NCBI GenBank assembly: GCA_002440975.1
Contig: DJWN01000045.1
Location: 1 to 61,949 of the forward strand
Length of the DNA stretch: 61,949 bases
Reading direction: 5' to 3'
DNA from: Bacteroidales bacterium UBA6229
Lineage (GTDB): Bacteria > Bacteroidota > Bacteroidia > Bacteroidales > F082
Both the position numbers and the translations under genes were made by a program. The notes under the pieces were generated by a model that saw only the letters and a program-made list of their open reading frames with translations, ran no database searches and was not told where the DNA came from. Positions 35,590-44,076 of the stretch are shown here, piece by piece (the first letter of the stretch is position 1; each line of letters begins with the position of its first letter).

Positions 35590-36366
35590 TCAATCGATGG
35601 CATCTTTAATTTTGGGAATATACTGATCAGCGGCTTGATAACCAATCTCGAAAATTTTGTTAGCCTGATCAAAATCGAACGTGCCAAAATCTTCCATTTC
35701 AGGAGAGCTGACATGAATATCACAGCTATCCAAATGATCACGCAAGGTGTTGTGCACGGCAATATGCAAGCAGCGTTCCACAACAGGCATAAAGGAAGTG
35801 AAATTTGTATCAACCTCTTTGAAATAATTGCAGTCCAATCCAACCACAACAGTATTTTCGGCCTTCAAACAAGAGGCCGGCAGATTGACGGTAAGACCAC
35901 CATCCAGGTAATAATTTGAGCCAATTTTTACGGGCATGAACACAATTGGGATTGAGGCTGAAGCAACCACTGCATCGATCAGATTTCCTGAACTAAGCAA
36001 TTCATTTTTACCCGTATTCAGATTACTTACAGAAATCGTAAGCGGAATTTTTAATGCATCAAAACTTTCGTGCCGAATAAACTTATTCAGTTGCTCACGA
36101 AGCACTGTCATCGAACCCAAACCACCTTTAAATCCTATCCAGCTGTGAATGTGCATGATATCCGGTGTTTTGATGGCCTTTAGCATTTTGTTCGGGCTCA
36201 CACCTGCAGCGTAAAACGCCCCAACAATGGCACCCATACTGGTTCCTGAAATGGCAGCAGGTTTCAACCCTGATTCATCCAAAGCCTGCAAAAAGCCGGC
36301 ATGAAATATCCCTCTTGCACCCCCACCACTTAAGGCTAAGGCAAACTTTTTAGATGCATTTTTCAT
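35590..36366 (-). CDS. Patatin-like phospholipase
   Basis: 258 residues from ATG 36366 (a second ATG at 36384 would lie at the start of transcription). The patatin Ser-Asp dyad is complete: oxyanion loop SGGGARGIFHAGF near residue 14, nucleophile GTSMG near 39 and YYLDGGLTVNLP with the catalytic Asp near 150. A short family member without signal peptide, probably an acyl hydrolase on membrane lipids. Its gene lies between the cupin and the unknown operon with its own promoter; functional link unknown. Confidence 0.9.
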   Translation of the reverse strand: MKNASKKFALALSGGGARGIFHAGFLQALDESGLKPAAISGTSMGAIVGAFYAAGVSPNKMLKAIKTPDIMHIHSWIGFKGGLGSMTVLREQLNKFIRHESFDALKIPLTISVSNLNTGKNELLSSGNLIDAVVASASIPIVFMPVKIGSNYYLDGGLTVNLPASCLKAENTVVVGLDCNYFKEVDTNFTSFMPVVERCLHIAVHNTLRDHLDSCDIHVSSPEMEDFGTFDFDQANKIFEIGYQAADQYIPKIKDAID

Positions 36367-36385
36367 CACGATTTCGATTTGCAAA

Positions 36386-36393
36386 CAAAATTA
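36386..36393 (-). promoter_or_regulatory. Promoter -7 element of the patatin gene
   Basis: Minus strand TAATTTTG, a perfect -7 element, 19 bp upstream of ATG 36366. It rules out the upstream start at 36384. Confidence 0.5.
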
Positions 36394-36431
36394 GCTGATT
36401 ATAAACAGAAAGTCTATCAAATTAAAGAATT

Positions 36432-36746
36432 TCAGGCTTTAATCATTACTAATACCATTTTGAATGCCTGAACAGCTTTAAGTGCATGTGGCACATTTGC
36501 AGGCATAATAATGTTTTCATTCGCCTTCAGTTGATGACTTGTGCCGCCAATGATAATCTCGGCTTCGCCTTCAATAATCATTACCAGGGCATCAAACGGA
36601 GCCATATGTTCTGACAATCCTTCGCCTTTGTCAAAGGCAAACAAAGTAACATTTCCCTTTTCGTTTTTGATAATCTGTTTGCTAACAACAGCCCCGGCTG
36701 CTATATCGATCTCGCCTTTAAAACTAAATTTTTCTGATAATTCCAT
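36432..36746 (-). CDS. Small cupin-domain protein
   Basis: 104 residues forming a single cupin barrel. The first cupin motif is degenerate: GLSEHMAPFDALVMIIEGEAEI retains one histidine and a glutamate, and the second motif ends NVPHALKAVQ with one histidine. A metal site with His ligands is possible. Function unknown. It lies downstream of hcp after a hairpin and has no clear promoter, so it may be expressed by read-through from hcp; a role in the same stress response is inference. Confidence 0.8.
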   Translation of the reverse strand: MELSEKFSFKGEIDIAAGAVVSKQIIKNEKGNVTLFAFDKGEGLSEHMAPFDALVMIIEGEAEIIIGGTSHQLKANENIIMPANVPHALKAVQAFKMVLVMIKA

Positions 36747-36766
36747 GATATAAGGTATTTAAAAGA

Positions 36767-36789
36767 GCACTTGCCAGTATAACAAGTGC
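36767..36789 (-). terminator. Terminator-like hairpin after hcp
   Basis: GCACTTG (36767-36773) and CAAGTGC (36783-36789) form a 7-bp stem with a 9-nt loop. Read on the minus strand it is followed by TCTTTTAAA, so it can end or weaken the hcp transcript before the cupin gene. Confidence 0.6.
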
Positions 36790-36810
36790 CCGGTAATTAA
36801 TGAATTGCAA

Positions 36811-38463
36811 TTATGCCATAAAATGCTTCATATCTTCTTCTACGGTGGCAATCGGACTTATTCCAAAATTTTGCACTAAAACATTGGTCACATTTGGTGA
36901 TAAAAAGGCAGGCAGACTGGGTCCGAGGTGAATATTTTTCACACCAAGAGAAAGCAATGCCAACAAAACGATCACAGCTTTTTGCTCGTACCAGGCAATG
37001 TTGTACGCAATGGGCAACTCGTTGATATCCTCCAATTCAAAAACTTCTTTCAGTTTGAGTGCGATAATGGCCAAAGAATACGAATCGTTACATTGACCGG
37101 CATCCAGAACCCTCGGAATTCCGCCTATATCGCCCAATGGCAGTTTGTTATACCTGTATTTGGCACATCCGGCTGTGAGGATAACAGTATCCTTTGGCAG
37201 TGCTTCAGCAAAATCAGTATAATAATTACGGCTATTCATCCGGCCATCGCATCCGCCCATGACAAAAAACTTTTTGATAGCACCGGATTTAACGGCATCA
37301 ACCACTTTATCTGCCAATTGAATTACCTGGTTGTGTGCAAAGCCACCAACGACTTCACCTTCTTCGATGGCTATGGGAGTCTTACAACTTTTGGCTTGTT
37401 CGATGATAGTGGTAAAATCCTTTTTCCCTGTTTCAGGATCGGCTTCGATATGTGGGAAACCAGTAAACCCGGAAGAACCAGTTGTATAAACGCGATCTGC
37501 ATAAGAAGCTGACTTTCTTGGTGGCACAATACAGTTTGTTGTAAACAAAATCGGACCGTTAAAGGTTTCAAACTCTTCCTTTTGCTTCCACCAGGCATTA
37601 CCATAATTACCATATAAATGCCTGTATTGCTTCAACTTAGGATAGTAATGTGCAGGCAGCATTTCGCTATGCGTATAAACATCAATCCCGCTATCCCTGG
37701 ATTGTTCGAGCAGTTGTTCGAGGTCTTTCAGGTCGTGACCAGAAATTAAAATTCCCGGACGAGTGCCAACACCGAGTTTCACTTTTGTCATTTCGGGACT
37801 TCCATAAGTTTCGTTATGTGCCTTATCCAGCAATGCCATTACCTTTACGCCGTAGCTGCCAGTTTCCAATACCAGTTTTGTGAGCTCATCCGCAGATAGG
37901 GTATCATCCTGCACAGCGGTAAGTGCTTTATAGGTGAAGTTGATAATATCATCGTCCACGAAACCCAGATGAAGCGCATGCATCCCATAGGCAGCCATGC
38001 CCTTAAGTCCGTAAATTACCAATTCGCGCAAAGAGCATACATCCTCATTCTCGGTTGCCAAAACACCTACTGTGAGTGCCTTTTGATCGATTTCAGTATC
38101 ATACTGTGGAATCCACAAGGCACTTTCCTGCTTGATATCAGACAGATCAACACCCTGATCCTTTAATTTTTTCTGCAACAGATTGCGTAGCTCGAAACCA
38201 TTCAGTACTTTAGCCTTGATGGCTTCATAATCAAAGTTGGCATTGGTGATGGTAGTAAAAAGCGCATCCCAAACAAACACTTCAGCCTCTTTACTTTTTT
38301 GTCCCAAAGAAACAAGTTTTTCTGCATAAACAGAAACGCCTTTTGCAGCAAAAACAAGCATATCCTGTATGATTGCCACTTCTGGAGATTTTCCACAAAC
38401 CCCTACTTTTTCACATCCAACTCCTTTTGCTGCCTCCTGGCATTGAAAACAAAACATTTCCAT
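36811..38463 (-). CDS. hcp: Hybrid cluster protein (NO/hydroxylamine reductase)
   Basis: Cytosolic iron-sulfur-oxygen protein that reduces NO to N2O and, in vitro, hydroxylamine to ammonia. 550 residues. The N-terminal [4Fe-4S] ligands are C5, C8, C16 and C22, spacing C-x2-C-x7-C-x5-C, the class I pattern of anaerobes. Hybrid-cluster ligands are recognisable in FTTNCIVPP, VMGGCDGR, LTAGCAKYRYNK and DAGQCNDSY. No hcr reductase gene is adjacent. Its company with nrfHA and an Rrf2 regulator points to a nitrosative-stress role. Confidence 0.96.
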   Translation of the reverse strand: MEMFCFQCQEAAKGVGCEKVGVCGKSPEVAIIQDMLVFAAKGVSVYAEKLVSLGQKSKEAEVFVWDALFTTITNANFDYEAIKAKVLNGFELRNLLQKKLKDQGVDLSDIKQESALWIPQYDTEIDQKALTVGVLATENEDVCSLRELVIYGLKGMAAYGMHALHLGFVDDDIINFTYKALTAVQDDTLSADELTKLVLETGSYGVKVMALLDKAHNETYGSPEMTKVKLGVGTRPGILISGHDLKDLEQLLEQSRDSGIDVYTHSEMLPAHYYPKLKQYRHLYGNYGNAWWKQKEEFETFNGPILFTTNCIVPPRKSASYADRVYTTGSSGFTGFPHIEADPETGKKDFTTIIEQAKSCKTPIAIEEGEVVGGFAHNQVIQLADKVVDAVKSGAIKKFFVMGGCDGRMNSRNYYTDFAEALPKDTVILTAGCAKYRYNKLPLGDIGGIPRVLDAGQCNDSYSLAIIALKLKEVFELEDINELPIAYNIAWYEQKAVIVLLALLSLGVKNIHLGPSLPAFLSPNVTNVLVQNFGISPIATVEEDMKHFMA

Positions 38464-38769
38464 AATTTTTTCGGTTTTGAGTTAACAAGGTATATATTAA
38501 TTTTTTTGATAATTTTTGTCGCTACTTTGCTGATTAAATCCCCAAAGTATTGATTTCAAAATTCAAATTTATTTGATAATCAGAAAACAATAAATCAGTA
38601 TTCATCCTATAAAAAGACGAAATTCCTAAGTTTTTATTCATCACATTGTTATTATTTTCACAATGCAAAAATCCATACAATTTCTGAATTAAACAAGAAA
38701 TTCAGTATTTATTTACCTATTTCTTTATAAACAATTCATCAATGATTGAATATGAGCTAAATAGAAAGG
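38464..38769 (-). promoter_or_regulatory. hcp upstream region with two copies of the GTATTTA motif
   Basis: No gene in these 306 bp. A perfect minus-strand -7 element TAAATTTG, identical to that of nrfH, is at 38564-38571 and gives hcp a leader of about 90 nt. The plus strand at 38705-38722 reads GTATTTATTTACCTATTT, very close to the motif before the unknown operon; a weaker relative, GGTATATATTAATTTTTTT, is at 38489-38507 in the leader. TCACATTGTTATTATTTTCA near 38640-38662 recalls Crp/Fnr-type half sites but is not a clean palindrome. Confidence 0.5.
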
Positions 38770-39168
38770 TTAAAGGTAATCCAGGAGTGTATGAGATTTG
38801 AGGTGATCGCGGAAATCAACAGTCATTTTTCGTGTCACATTATCCATGATGCACTTATCAAAAGGGCAAATATGTTTGTCGAGCGGGCAAGTCGTTACTT
38901 CTATCTTACCTTCTATCGACTCATAAATTTCAAGCAAACTAATGTCTTTAGGGCTTTTTTTCAAGGTAAAACCACCTGTTGGCCCTCTATGCGATTCCAG
39001 AAAATTATCTTTCACCAGGCGTTGAAAAATCTTGGCAACATGATGTTTCGAACTTCCTGTAAGCTCAGCTATATGAATTACATTAGCCATCTTGTCAGCT
39101 TTGGCAACAATGATCATACCATGCAAAGCTATTGAGGCTGCTTCGGTTAGCGTTACTATTTTCGACAT
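38770..39168 (-). CDS. Rrf2-family transcriptional regulator (NsrR/IscR type)
   Basis: 132 residues. An N-terminal winged helix (IHIAELTGSSKHHVAKIFQRLVKDNFLESHRGPTGGFTL) is followed by the Rrf2 dimer helix with three cysteines, CPLDKHICPFDKC near residues 92-104, spaced for an iron-sulfur cluster (C-x7-C-x4-C). Related proteins sense NO or cluster status. It lies immediately upstream of hcp on the same strand and its own promoter carries the shared motif, suggesting autoregulation and control of hcp. Its regulon in this window is inferred, not shown. Confidence 0.9.
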   Translation of the reverse strand: MSKIVTLTEAASIALHGMIIVAKADKMANVIHIAELTGSSKHHVAKIFQRLVKDNFLESHRGPTGGFTLKKSPKDISLLEIYESIEGKIEVTTCPLDKHICPFDKCIMDNVTRKMTVDFRDHLKSHTLLDYL

Positions 39169-39172
39169 TATT

Positions 39173-39198
39173 AAATAAGTAATTAAATACCAAAATTA
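39173..39198 (-). promoter_or_regulatory. Rrf2 gene promoter with shared motif
   Basis: The minus strand has -7 element TAATTTTG at 39191-39198. Over the start of transcription (39173-39191) the minus strand reads GGTATTTAATTACTTATTT, differing at two of 19 positions from the motif before the operon at 35436. A regulator bound there would block the promoter. Confidence 0.5.
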
Positions 39199-39379
39199 CA
39201 GCTAATTCTGTTTGATCGAACAATGAGTACCATTTTTTTAAGCACAAGTTTCTCTATTTAGATCAGATATAAATTAGCTTCCATAAAAATTTTGTAAGCT
39301 ATATCCGGTAAAAATGCTATTAAGCATTGCGAAATTTACCATCTTTGCTCGAAAATTGTCCTGACAAAGTCCATCCTAA

Positions 39380-40477
39380 ATGATAACGCTGATTCTGCAA
39401 CAAACTTTAATCATCACCACTTTTGTGATGGGTATGATGATGGTGATTGAGTACATTAATGTTCAAACTCGCGGGATGTGGTCACAGAAACTCGAAAAAT
39501 CACCATTCACGCAGATTGTTTTAGGCGCAATGATGGGAATTATTCCGGGTTGTCTTGGATCATACACCATGGTTTCCTTATACGTGCATCGCGTGGTGAT
39601 GTTTCCTGCTCTGGTAGCAACGCTAATTGCCACATCCGGAGATGAAGCCTTTTTAATGTTTTCGACCATTCCTGCCACAGCCCTGAAACTCACTGTGATC
39701 TTATTTGCCATTGCGTTGATAGCCGGTGTGTTAACTCATTTTTTTGTGAAGAATAAATTTATCGGACTCAGGGAGGAAGCCGTGCTCCCGCTTCATCATC
39801 AAAATGAATCCTGCAACCGCTATCATCCGGCTTTGATCATCGAAAACCTGCGTCAGATCAGCTTCACCAGAGCATTGCTTATCGCCGGTGTATTTGCTAT
39901 CCTGATCAGTTTATTATCTGGCTTTGTGGATGGAAGTCATCATCTAAACACCCTGATGGGTGCTGCTGAAAGTACCCTACACACCCATGATCACAGCCAT
40001 GATCACGGTGGTGAGGCAGACTGGATCAGGATTTCGATGATACTTTTGCTAAGTGCCATTCTATTTATTGTATTAACTGCGAAAGAACATTTCTTGCAGG
40101 AACATTTGTGGCAGCACATCATCAAAAAACACTTCATTAAAATTTTCCTTTGGACTTTTGGTGTGATAGTAGGTATTTATTTTGTGAATCAGTACATTAA
40201 CCTCCAAAACTGGATTTCTTCAAATCTGTATCTCGTGCTTTTGATTGCCTTACTTATTGGCGTTATACCTGAATCGGGACCACATTATGTTTTTGTCATA
40301 CTTTTTGCGCAGGGAGCCCTGCCGTTAAGCATTCTTTTGGCCAGTTCCATAGTACAGGATGGTCATGGATCGCTGCCATTGCTGGCCGAATCGGGCAAAG
40401 GTTTTCTAGCGGCTAAATTCATCAACATTGCCGTTGGGGCTATGGCCGGAATTTTGGGGATTTGGTTTGGTTTTTAG
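39380..40477 (+). CDS. Putative heavy-metal exporter (ArsP_2/manganese transporter-like)
   Basis: 365 residues with about ten membrane helices. The two halves share PGCLGSY/PESGPH-like motifs (GIIPGCLGSYTMVSLYVHR and GVIPESGPHYVFVILFAQG), as in the ArsP_2 family of putative 10-helix metal exporters. The central loop holds a metal-binding histidine cluster, HTHDHSHDHGG near residue 205. Substrate unknown; manganese or another divalent metal is likely. Expressed alone, 95 bp ahead of the universal stress gene and divergent from Rrf2. Confidence 0.8.
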   Translation: MITLILQQTLIITTFVMGMMMVIEYINVQTRGMWSQKLEKSPFTQIVLGAMMGIIPGCLGSYTMVSLYVHRVVMFPALVATLIATSGDEAFLMFSTIPATALKLTVILFAIALIAGVLTHFFVKNKFIGLREEAVLPLHHQNESCNRYHPALIIENLRQISFTRALLIAGVFAILISLLSGFVDGSHHLNTLMGAAESTLHTHDHSHDHGGEADWIRISMILLLSAILFIVLTAKEHFLQEHLWQHIIKKHFIKIFLWTFGVIVGIYFVNQYINLQNWISSNLYLVLLIALLIGVIPESGPHYVFVILFAQGALPLSILLASSIVQDGHGSLPLLAESGKGFLAAKFINIAVGAMAGILGIWFGF

Positions 40478-40572
40478 TCAATTTTGGGTTGAAAATTTTC
40501 CTAAACGATTTGATTTTTTGTATCTTTACGTCACCATAAACAATAGGATCAAACAGATAAAGTTGAACCAAA

Positions 40573-41439
40573 ATGAGAATAATACTTTCCACTGATTTTA
40601 GCGAAGAGAATGAGATGCTTTTTCCGTATGCACTCGACCTTTTAAAGGAACCAGGCGGAGAAATCATCCTTTTTCACGCCTATATGGATCAAATTCTGAT
40701 GGGCGACAGCAGTTTCCCGGGCGGCCTCGATTCCGATACTTTTTTTAACAGAGAATTACTGGCCGAAATGGAAGAGCAAGCTTCAAAATTTATGCAGGAA
40801 AAGATGGAAAATCTGGAGCATAAAATTTCAGAAGCCGGATTAACCAACATCCGGGTTTCGGCAGTTTTAAAAGGGGGCGATCCTGAGATTGAACTGGTGA
40901 ACCTCACCGAAGAACACAAACCCGATCTGGTATTGATGGGGACCCGTGGTAAAGGCAAAAAACGATTTCTGGAAGGCAGCATGGCCAAAAGCATCATGAC
41001 GAAAGTGCATGTGCCATTGCTTTCTGTTCCTGAAGGCTATCAATGGACAAAGAGCAATGAAGTGCTTTATGCTACCAATTTTGGCCGGTTCGAAGTAAGT
41101 ACCATCAACCGGATATTTAATTTACTTGAACAATACAAACCTGTAATTCATGTGGTGCATCTGATTACGGATGATGATGACGAAAAACCTGATTTACTCA
41201 TGGAGGAACTCAGGCTGGCCTTTAAGAATGAAAAAGCACGCCAGATGATCAGGTTTCATCTGATCAAATCGACCATGCCAAAAGATGCGATTGCACTGTT
41301 TTGCGAACAACATCAAATTAGTTTGGCCTCTTTTATTGCCAACCGGCGGGGTTTGTTGGATTATATCTTTAAAGACAAAATTGGCAAGGATGCCTTTTTC
41401 GAACTTGGGATTCCAATGCTAACGTTCAGAGAACCTTAG
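40573..41439 (+). CDS. Universal stress protein, tandem UspA domains
   Basis: 288 residues holding two UspA-like domains. The first (1-155) ends in the ATP-binding motif GTRGKGKKRFLEGSMAKSIM; the second (160-288) is degenerate and lacks this motif. Cytoplasmic; the family is induced by starvation, oxygen or energy stress. Its last 21 bp overlap the 3' end of the convergent glycosyltransferase. Confidence 0.9.
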   Translation: MRIILSTDFSEENEMLFPYALDLLKEPGGEIILFHAYMDQILMGDSSFPGGLDSDTFFNRELLAEMEEQASKFMQEKMENLEHKISEAGLTNIRVSAVLKGGDPEIELVNLTEEHKPDLVLMGTRGKGKKRFLEGSMAKSIMTKVHVPLLSVPEGYQWTKSNEVLYATNFGRFEVSTINRIFNLLEQYKPVIHVVHLITDDDDEKPDLLMEELRLAFKNEKARQMIRFHLIKSTMPKDAIALFCEQHQISLASFIANRRGLLDYIFKDKIGKDAFFELGIPMLTFREP

Positions 41440-42600
41440 TAAAATTTCGTCATACCATTTGTCAAGCTGTCGGCCAACAGCTTTCATACTGTATTGAGCT
41501 GCAACCATTCCACGCAATGCTGCCGCATCGTAATTTTGATACGTTTTTGACATGCTAATCAAAGCATCTGCTAATCCTGACTCATCACCGGCATCAACAA
41601 GCATACCGTTCGACTTATCAATCATTTCCGGTATCCCTCCTACCCGTGTTGCAACAACCGGAATGCCACATGCCAGGGCTTCCAAAATAACCACAGGCAT
41701 ATTTTCATAATTACTAAAAAGCACTAACACATCCGATTGTGCTAACTTTTCAGCCAGTTTAGTCCCCTGCAAAAGACCTGTAAAATTAATTTTGTCGCTG
41801 ATTTTCAATTCATTGGCGTAAGATTTCAGCCAATCGAAATCCATCCCGTCACCAATCAGGGTAAAGCTGAAATCAAGTTCAGCATTTGATAACTTGCTAA
41901 TGGCACGCAACAAACCACTAATATTCTTCGATTTATCTTCAAAACAGCTGACGTGCACAAAATTGACGGTTGTGTGTTGCGGTTTGGCCAAGGGTTGAAA
42001 AAGCTCCATATCAACCACATTTGGCAAAACTGCATAATATTGATTATTCAGTTGATAGCTCTGCATGGCAAGCATCAAATCGTTGGTAACCGTAGTAATC
42101 ATGGCGGCATGTTTCGCAACAAACCGACTTACCCATTTTCTGAAAAATCCTTTAAATTCCTTATTTACAAGTAAATACCTCGACCAATGTTCAGTAATGA
42201 GATAAGGAATTTTGCGACGAAAAGCCAAAAACCATCCCAATAATCCCAGGCGTGTAAGAATATGCACATGAATCAGATTGAATTTCTGTTCTTTTTCGGC
42301 AAGCTTCACGGCAGTGAGATTTGCCCTGATAAATCGCCATTGATTAATTAATTTGGAAAGCAAAGGAATTCCATTTTTTTTCTTGTAATAAACAATGATC
42401 TCTCTATGGTTTCCATCGCTTGTTTGGCAGATTTCATAACATTTTTCTGCCATTGGATCTTCCTGTGCATAAACGACAGTTAGCTTATTATAAAGTGCAA
42501 CTGCCTCCGCATGACGCTGGATAAACAAGCCAAACATCGGGTCGTATCGATGCGGATACCAACGGGCCAAAAACAAAATATGCTTCTTTGAGCTTATCAC
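41419..42600 (-). CDS. GT4-family glycosyltransferase
   Basis: 393 residues with the GT-B fold. The N-terminal half binds the acceptor (ILFLARWYPHRYDPMFGLFIQ); the C-terminal half has the nucleotide-sugar signature ENMPVVILEALACGIPVVATRVGGIPEMI near residues 297-325, including the E-x7-E motif. Makes surface polysaccharide or glycolipid; donor and acceptor unknown. Overlaps the NadR-like kinase by 4 bp, though the functions seem unrelated. Confidence 0.92.
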   Translation of the reverse strand: MISSKKHILFLARWYPHRYDPMFGLFIQRHAEAVALYNKLTVVYAQEDPMAEKCYEICQTSDGNHREIIVYYKKKNGIPLLSKLINQWRFIRANLTAVKLAEKEQKFNLIHVHILTRLGLLGWFLAFRRKIPYLITEHWSRYLLVNKEFKGFFRKWVSRFVAKHAAMITTVTNDLMLAMQSYQLNNQYYAVLPNVVDMELFQPLAKPQHTTVNFVHVSCFEDKSKNISGLLRAISKLSNAELDFSFTLIGDGMDFDWLKSYANELKISDKINFTGLLQGTKLAEKLAQSDVLVLFSNYENMPVVILEALACGIPVVATRVGGIPEMIDKSNGMLVDAGDESGLADALISMSKTYQNYDAAALRGMVAAQYSMKAVGRQLDKWYDEILLRFSER

Positions 42601-43112
42601 GATTTCATCAATTGATCCACAAAGGTAACAGCCTTTCCCAATCTTTGCCTGCCTTTTCCTGACACAATCTGATAAGGAAGTTGCATTTTTTCGAGATAGC
42701 TTTTGTATAGCTCAAACAAAATCTTTCTTTGATCGGGATGTTCACGTAATGGATCAGGTTCCCATTCCAGGTCAATATCGCACAATAAATACAAATCGTA
42801 ATGCTGATTTTTAAAGGCATTCTCTATAAAATCGTCCTGCATACCAAAAACAAACTCAAGCCAGATTTTGCAAACCAACATCTCTGTATCAGCAAACAGA
42901 ATAGTTGGATTATTTTCCAATGATCGCTGTTGAAGTTGCAGCTGCCCTTTGGCAATCTTCACAATATCTGCTGCGCCATATTCAGGCTTTTCATGCAGGT
43001 ATTCACGGGCAAATTCCGGAACCCATTGTGTATGGTAGTGGTTGGCAAGCTTTTCGGCCAGCCAGGATTTTCCGGTCGATTCAGGGCCGGTGATAGCAAT
43101 TTTAACTGTCAT
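42597..43112 (-). CDS. NadR-like nucleoside kinase
   Basis: 171 residues, a single P-loop kinase domain with Walker A ITGPESTGKSWLA at 7-19, EFAREYL near 37 and LLCDIDLEWEPDPLREHP near 110, as in the ribosylnicotinamide kinase domain of NadR. The adenylyltransferase and helix-turn-helix parts of full NadR are absent. It probably phosphorylates nicotinamide riboside brought in by the PnuC protein encoded just upstream (11-bp overlap), trapping it for NAD synthesis. Confidence 0.85.
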   Translation of the reverse strand: MTVKIAITGPESTGKSWLAEKLANHYHTQWVPEFAREYLHEKPEYGAADIVKIAKGQLQLQQRSLENNPTILFADTEMLVCKIWLEFVFGMQDDFIENAFKNQHYDLYLLCDIDLEWEPDPLREHPDQRKILFELYKSYLEKMQLPYQIVSGKGRQRLGKAVTFVDQLMKS

Positions 43113-43716
43113 TACATGCTTGTTTTTTCCAGGTCAGATATCCCGCCACTGCAATAATCAGAAAAACAAAAAACTGAAAACTGGTGAACACCAGTCCTTT
43201 ATAGAAATAAAGCGGAATAGAGATCAGGTCGCCAACAATCCAATAAAGCCAGTTTTCAACCTTTTTCACGGCCATCAGCCACATGCCAACAATAAAAATC
43301 GCTGTTGTTAACGCATCAATCGTTGGCACATTGCTATCGGTGTAATGAATTAGAACAAAACGCATCAAAACAAATGCAAGGATTGTGGCCAATAAGCCTG
43401 CCAGATTTTGATTACGACTGGCAAATGTAACGGGTCGTTCTGATTTTCCGGATTTCGGGTGCGTCCAATAATACCAGCCATAAACGCTCATCACAAAATA
43501 CACCAGGTTGATAAACATATCCGCATAGAGCCCTGCAAAAAAAGTGATGTACATATAAATCAACACACTGACAATCCCCGTCGGGAAAACCAGTATGTTC
43601 ACCTTTTTGCTGTACCAAACACTCAAAAGCCCAAAAATGACAGCCACAGCTTCGAGCCAGGTAGTTTGAAGAAGATTCTCCAGGAAAAGCTCAAAAAAAC
43701 TAGCGGCTTCCATCAA
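43102..43716 (-). CDS. pnuC: PnuC-type vitamin transporter
   Basis: 204 residues with seven membrane helices. PnuC features include FGLLSVWYSKKVNILVFPTG, YADMFINLVYFVMSVYGWYYW and, near the end, ENWLYWIVGDLISIPLYFYKG. PnuC proteins carry nicotinamide riboside by facilitated diffusion, driven by phosphorylation inside; close relatives carry thiamine (PnuT) or riboflavin. The kinase downstream favours nicotinamide riboside, the thiamine-binding-type gene upstream favours thiamine. Overlaps both neighbours. Confidence 0.88.
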   Translation of the reverse strand: MMEAASFFELFLENLLQTTWLEAVAVIFGLLSVWYSKKVNILVFPTGIVSVLIYMYITFFAGLYADMFINLVYFVMSVYGWYYWTHPKSGKSERPVTFASRNQNLAGLLATILAFVLMRFVLIHYTDSNVPTIDALTTAIFIVGMWLMAVKKVENWLYWIVGDLISIPLYFYKGLVFTSFQFFVFLIIAVAGYLTWKKQACNDS

Positions 43717-43960
43717 TATGATTCAAATCAGCATTGATAATTTTGAGTATAAAAACACTGTGAGGCAACTCAAAAGATTGCTTAATCTCAGTCGTAAGTG
43801 TTTGCATAACAAGGTCGTATTCTCCAAAAACCTGGGTGCTCATCCCGTTGGTTTTTACAACCAGCCCTGAAACCTCATTCAACCGGCGGATAAAATCTTT
43901 TATCGGTGGGATATATTCGACCAGCAAAGGATAATAACTTATTTCGATGGACGTTTTCAT
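43700..43960 (-). CDS. Thiamine-binding (MTH1187/YkoF-type) protein
   Basis: 86 residues with the ferredoxin-like ligand-binding fold of this family: ISYYPLLVEYIPPIKDFI, then the conserved LVVKTNGMSTQVFGEYD and a final strand HSVFILKIINAD. YkoF-type proteins bind thiamine or hydroxymethylpyrimidine in the cytosol. It overlaps pnuC by 17 bp and starts the operon. No TPP riboswitch is seen in the upstream 100 bases. Confidence 0.82.
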   Translation of the reverse strand: MKTSIEISYYPLLVEYIPPIKDFIRRLNEVSGLVVKTNGMSTQVFGEYDLVMQTLTTEIKQSFELPHSVFILKIINADLNHIDGSR

Positions 43961-43999
43961 AAGACTTTGAATTTTTACTTTAAGAAAAAATTAAAGAAG

Positions 44000-44007
44000 T
44001 ATCTTTG
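44000..44007 (+). promoter_or_regulatory. Promoter -7 element of the DUF423 gene
   Basis: TATCTTTG is a perfect match to TAnnTTTG. It overlaps the ATG at 44005 of a longer frame and so supports the start at 44077. Confidence 0.5.
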
Positions 44008-44076
44008 ATGCGCAAAAGTAAGGCTTTTCGGGGATTGAGGCCAATGCGTCAGTGTGCAAATAATCAAATTAAAATC

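Noticed and set aside
36754..36766. GGTATTTAAAAG upstream of the cupin gene as another regulon site
   Set aside because: It coincides with the T-rich tail of the hcp terminator hairpin read on the other strand, and the match ends after eight bases.
38640..38662. Crp/Fnr-type site upstream of hcp
   Set aside because: TCACA and TTTTCACAA-like words occur, but both point the same way and no proper palindrome forms.
43961..44076. TPP riboswitch ahead of the thiamine-binding-type gene
   Set aside because: No CTGAGA core or paired arms are present; the spacer is short and AT-rich.
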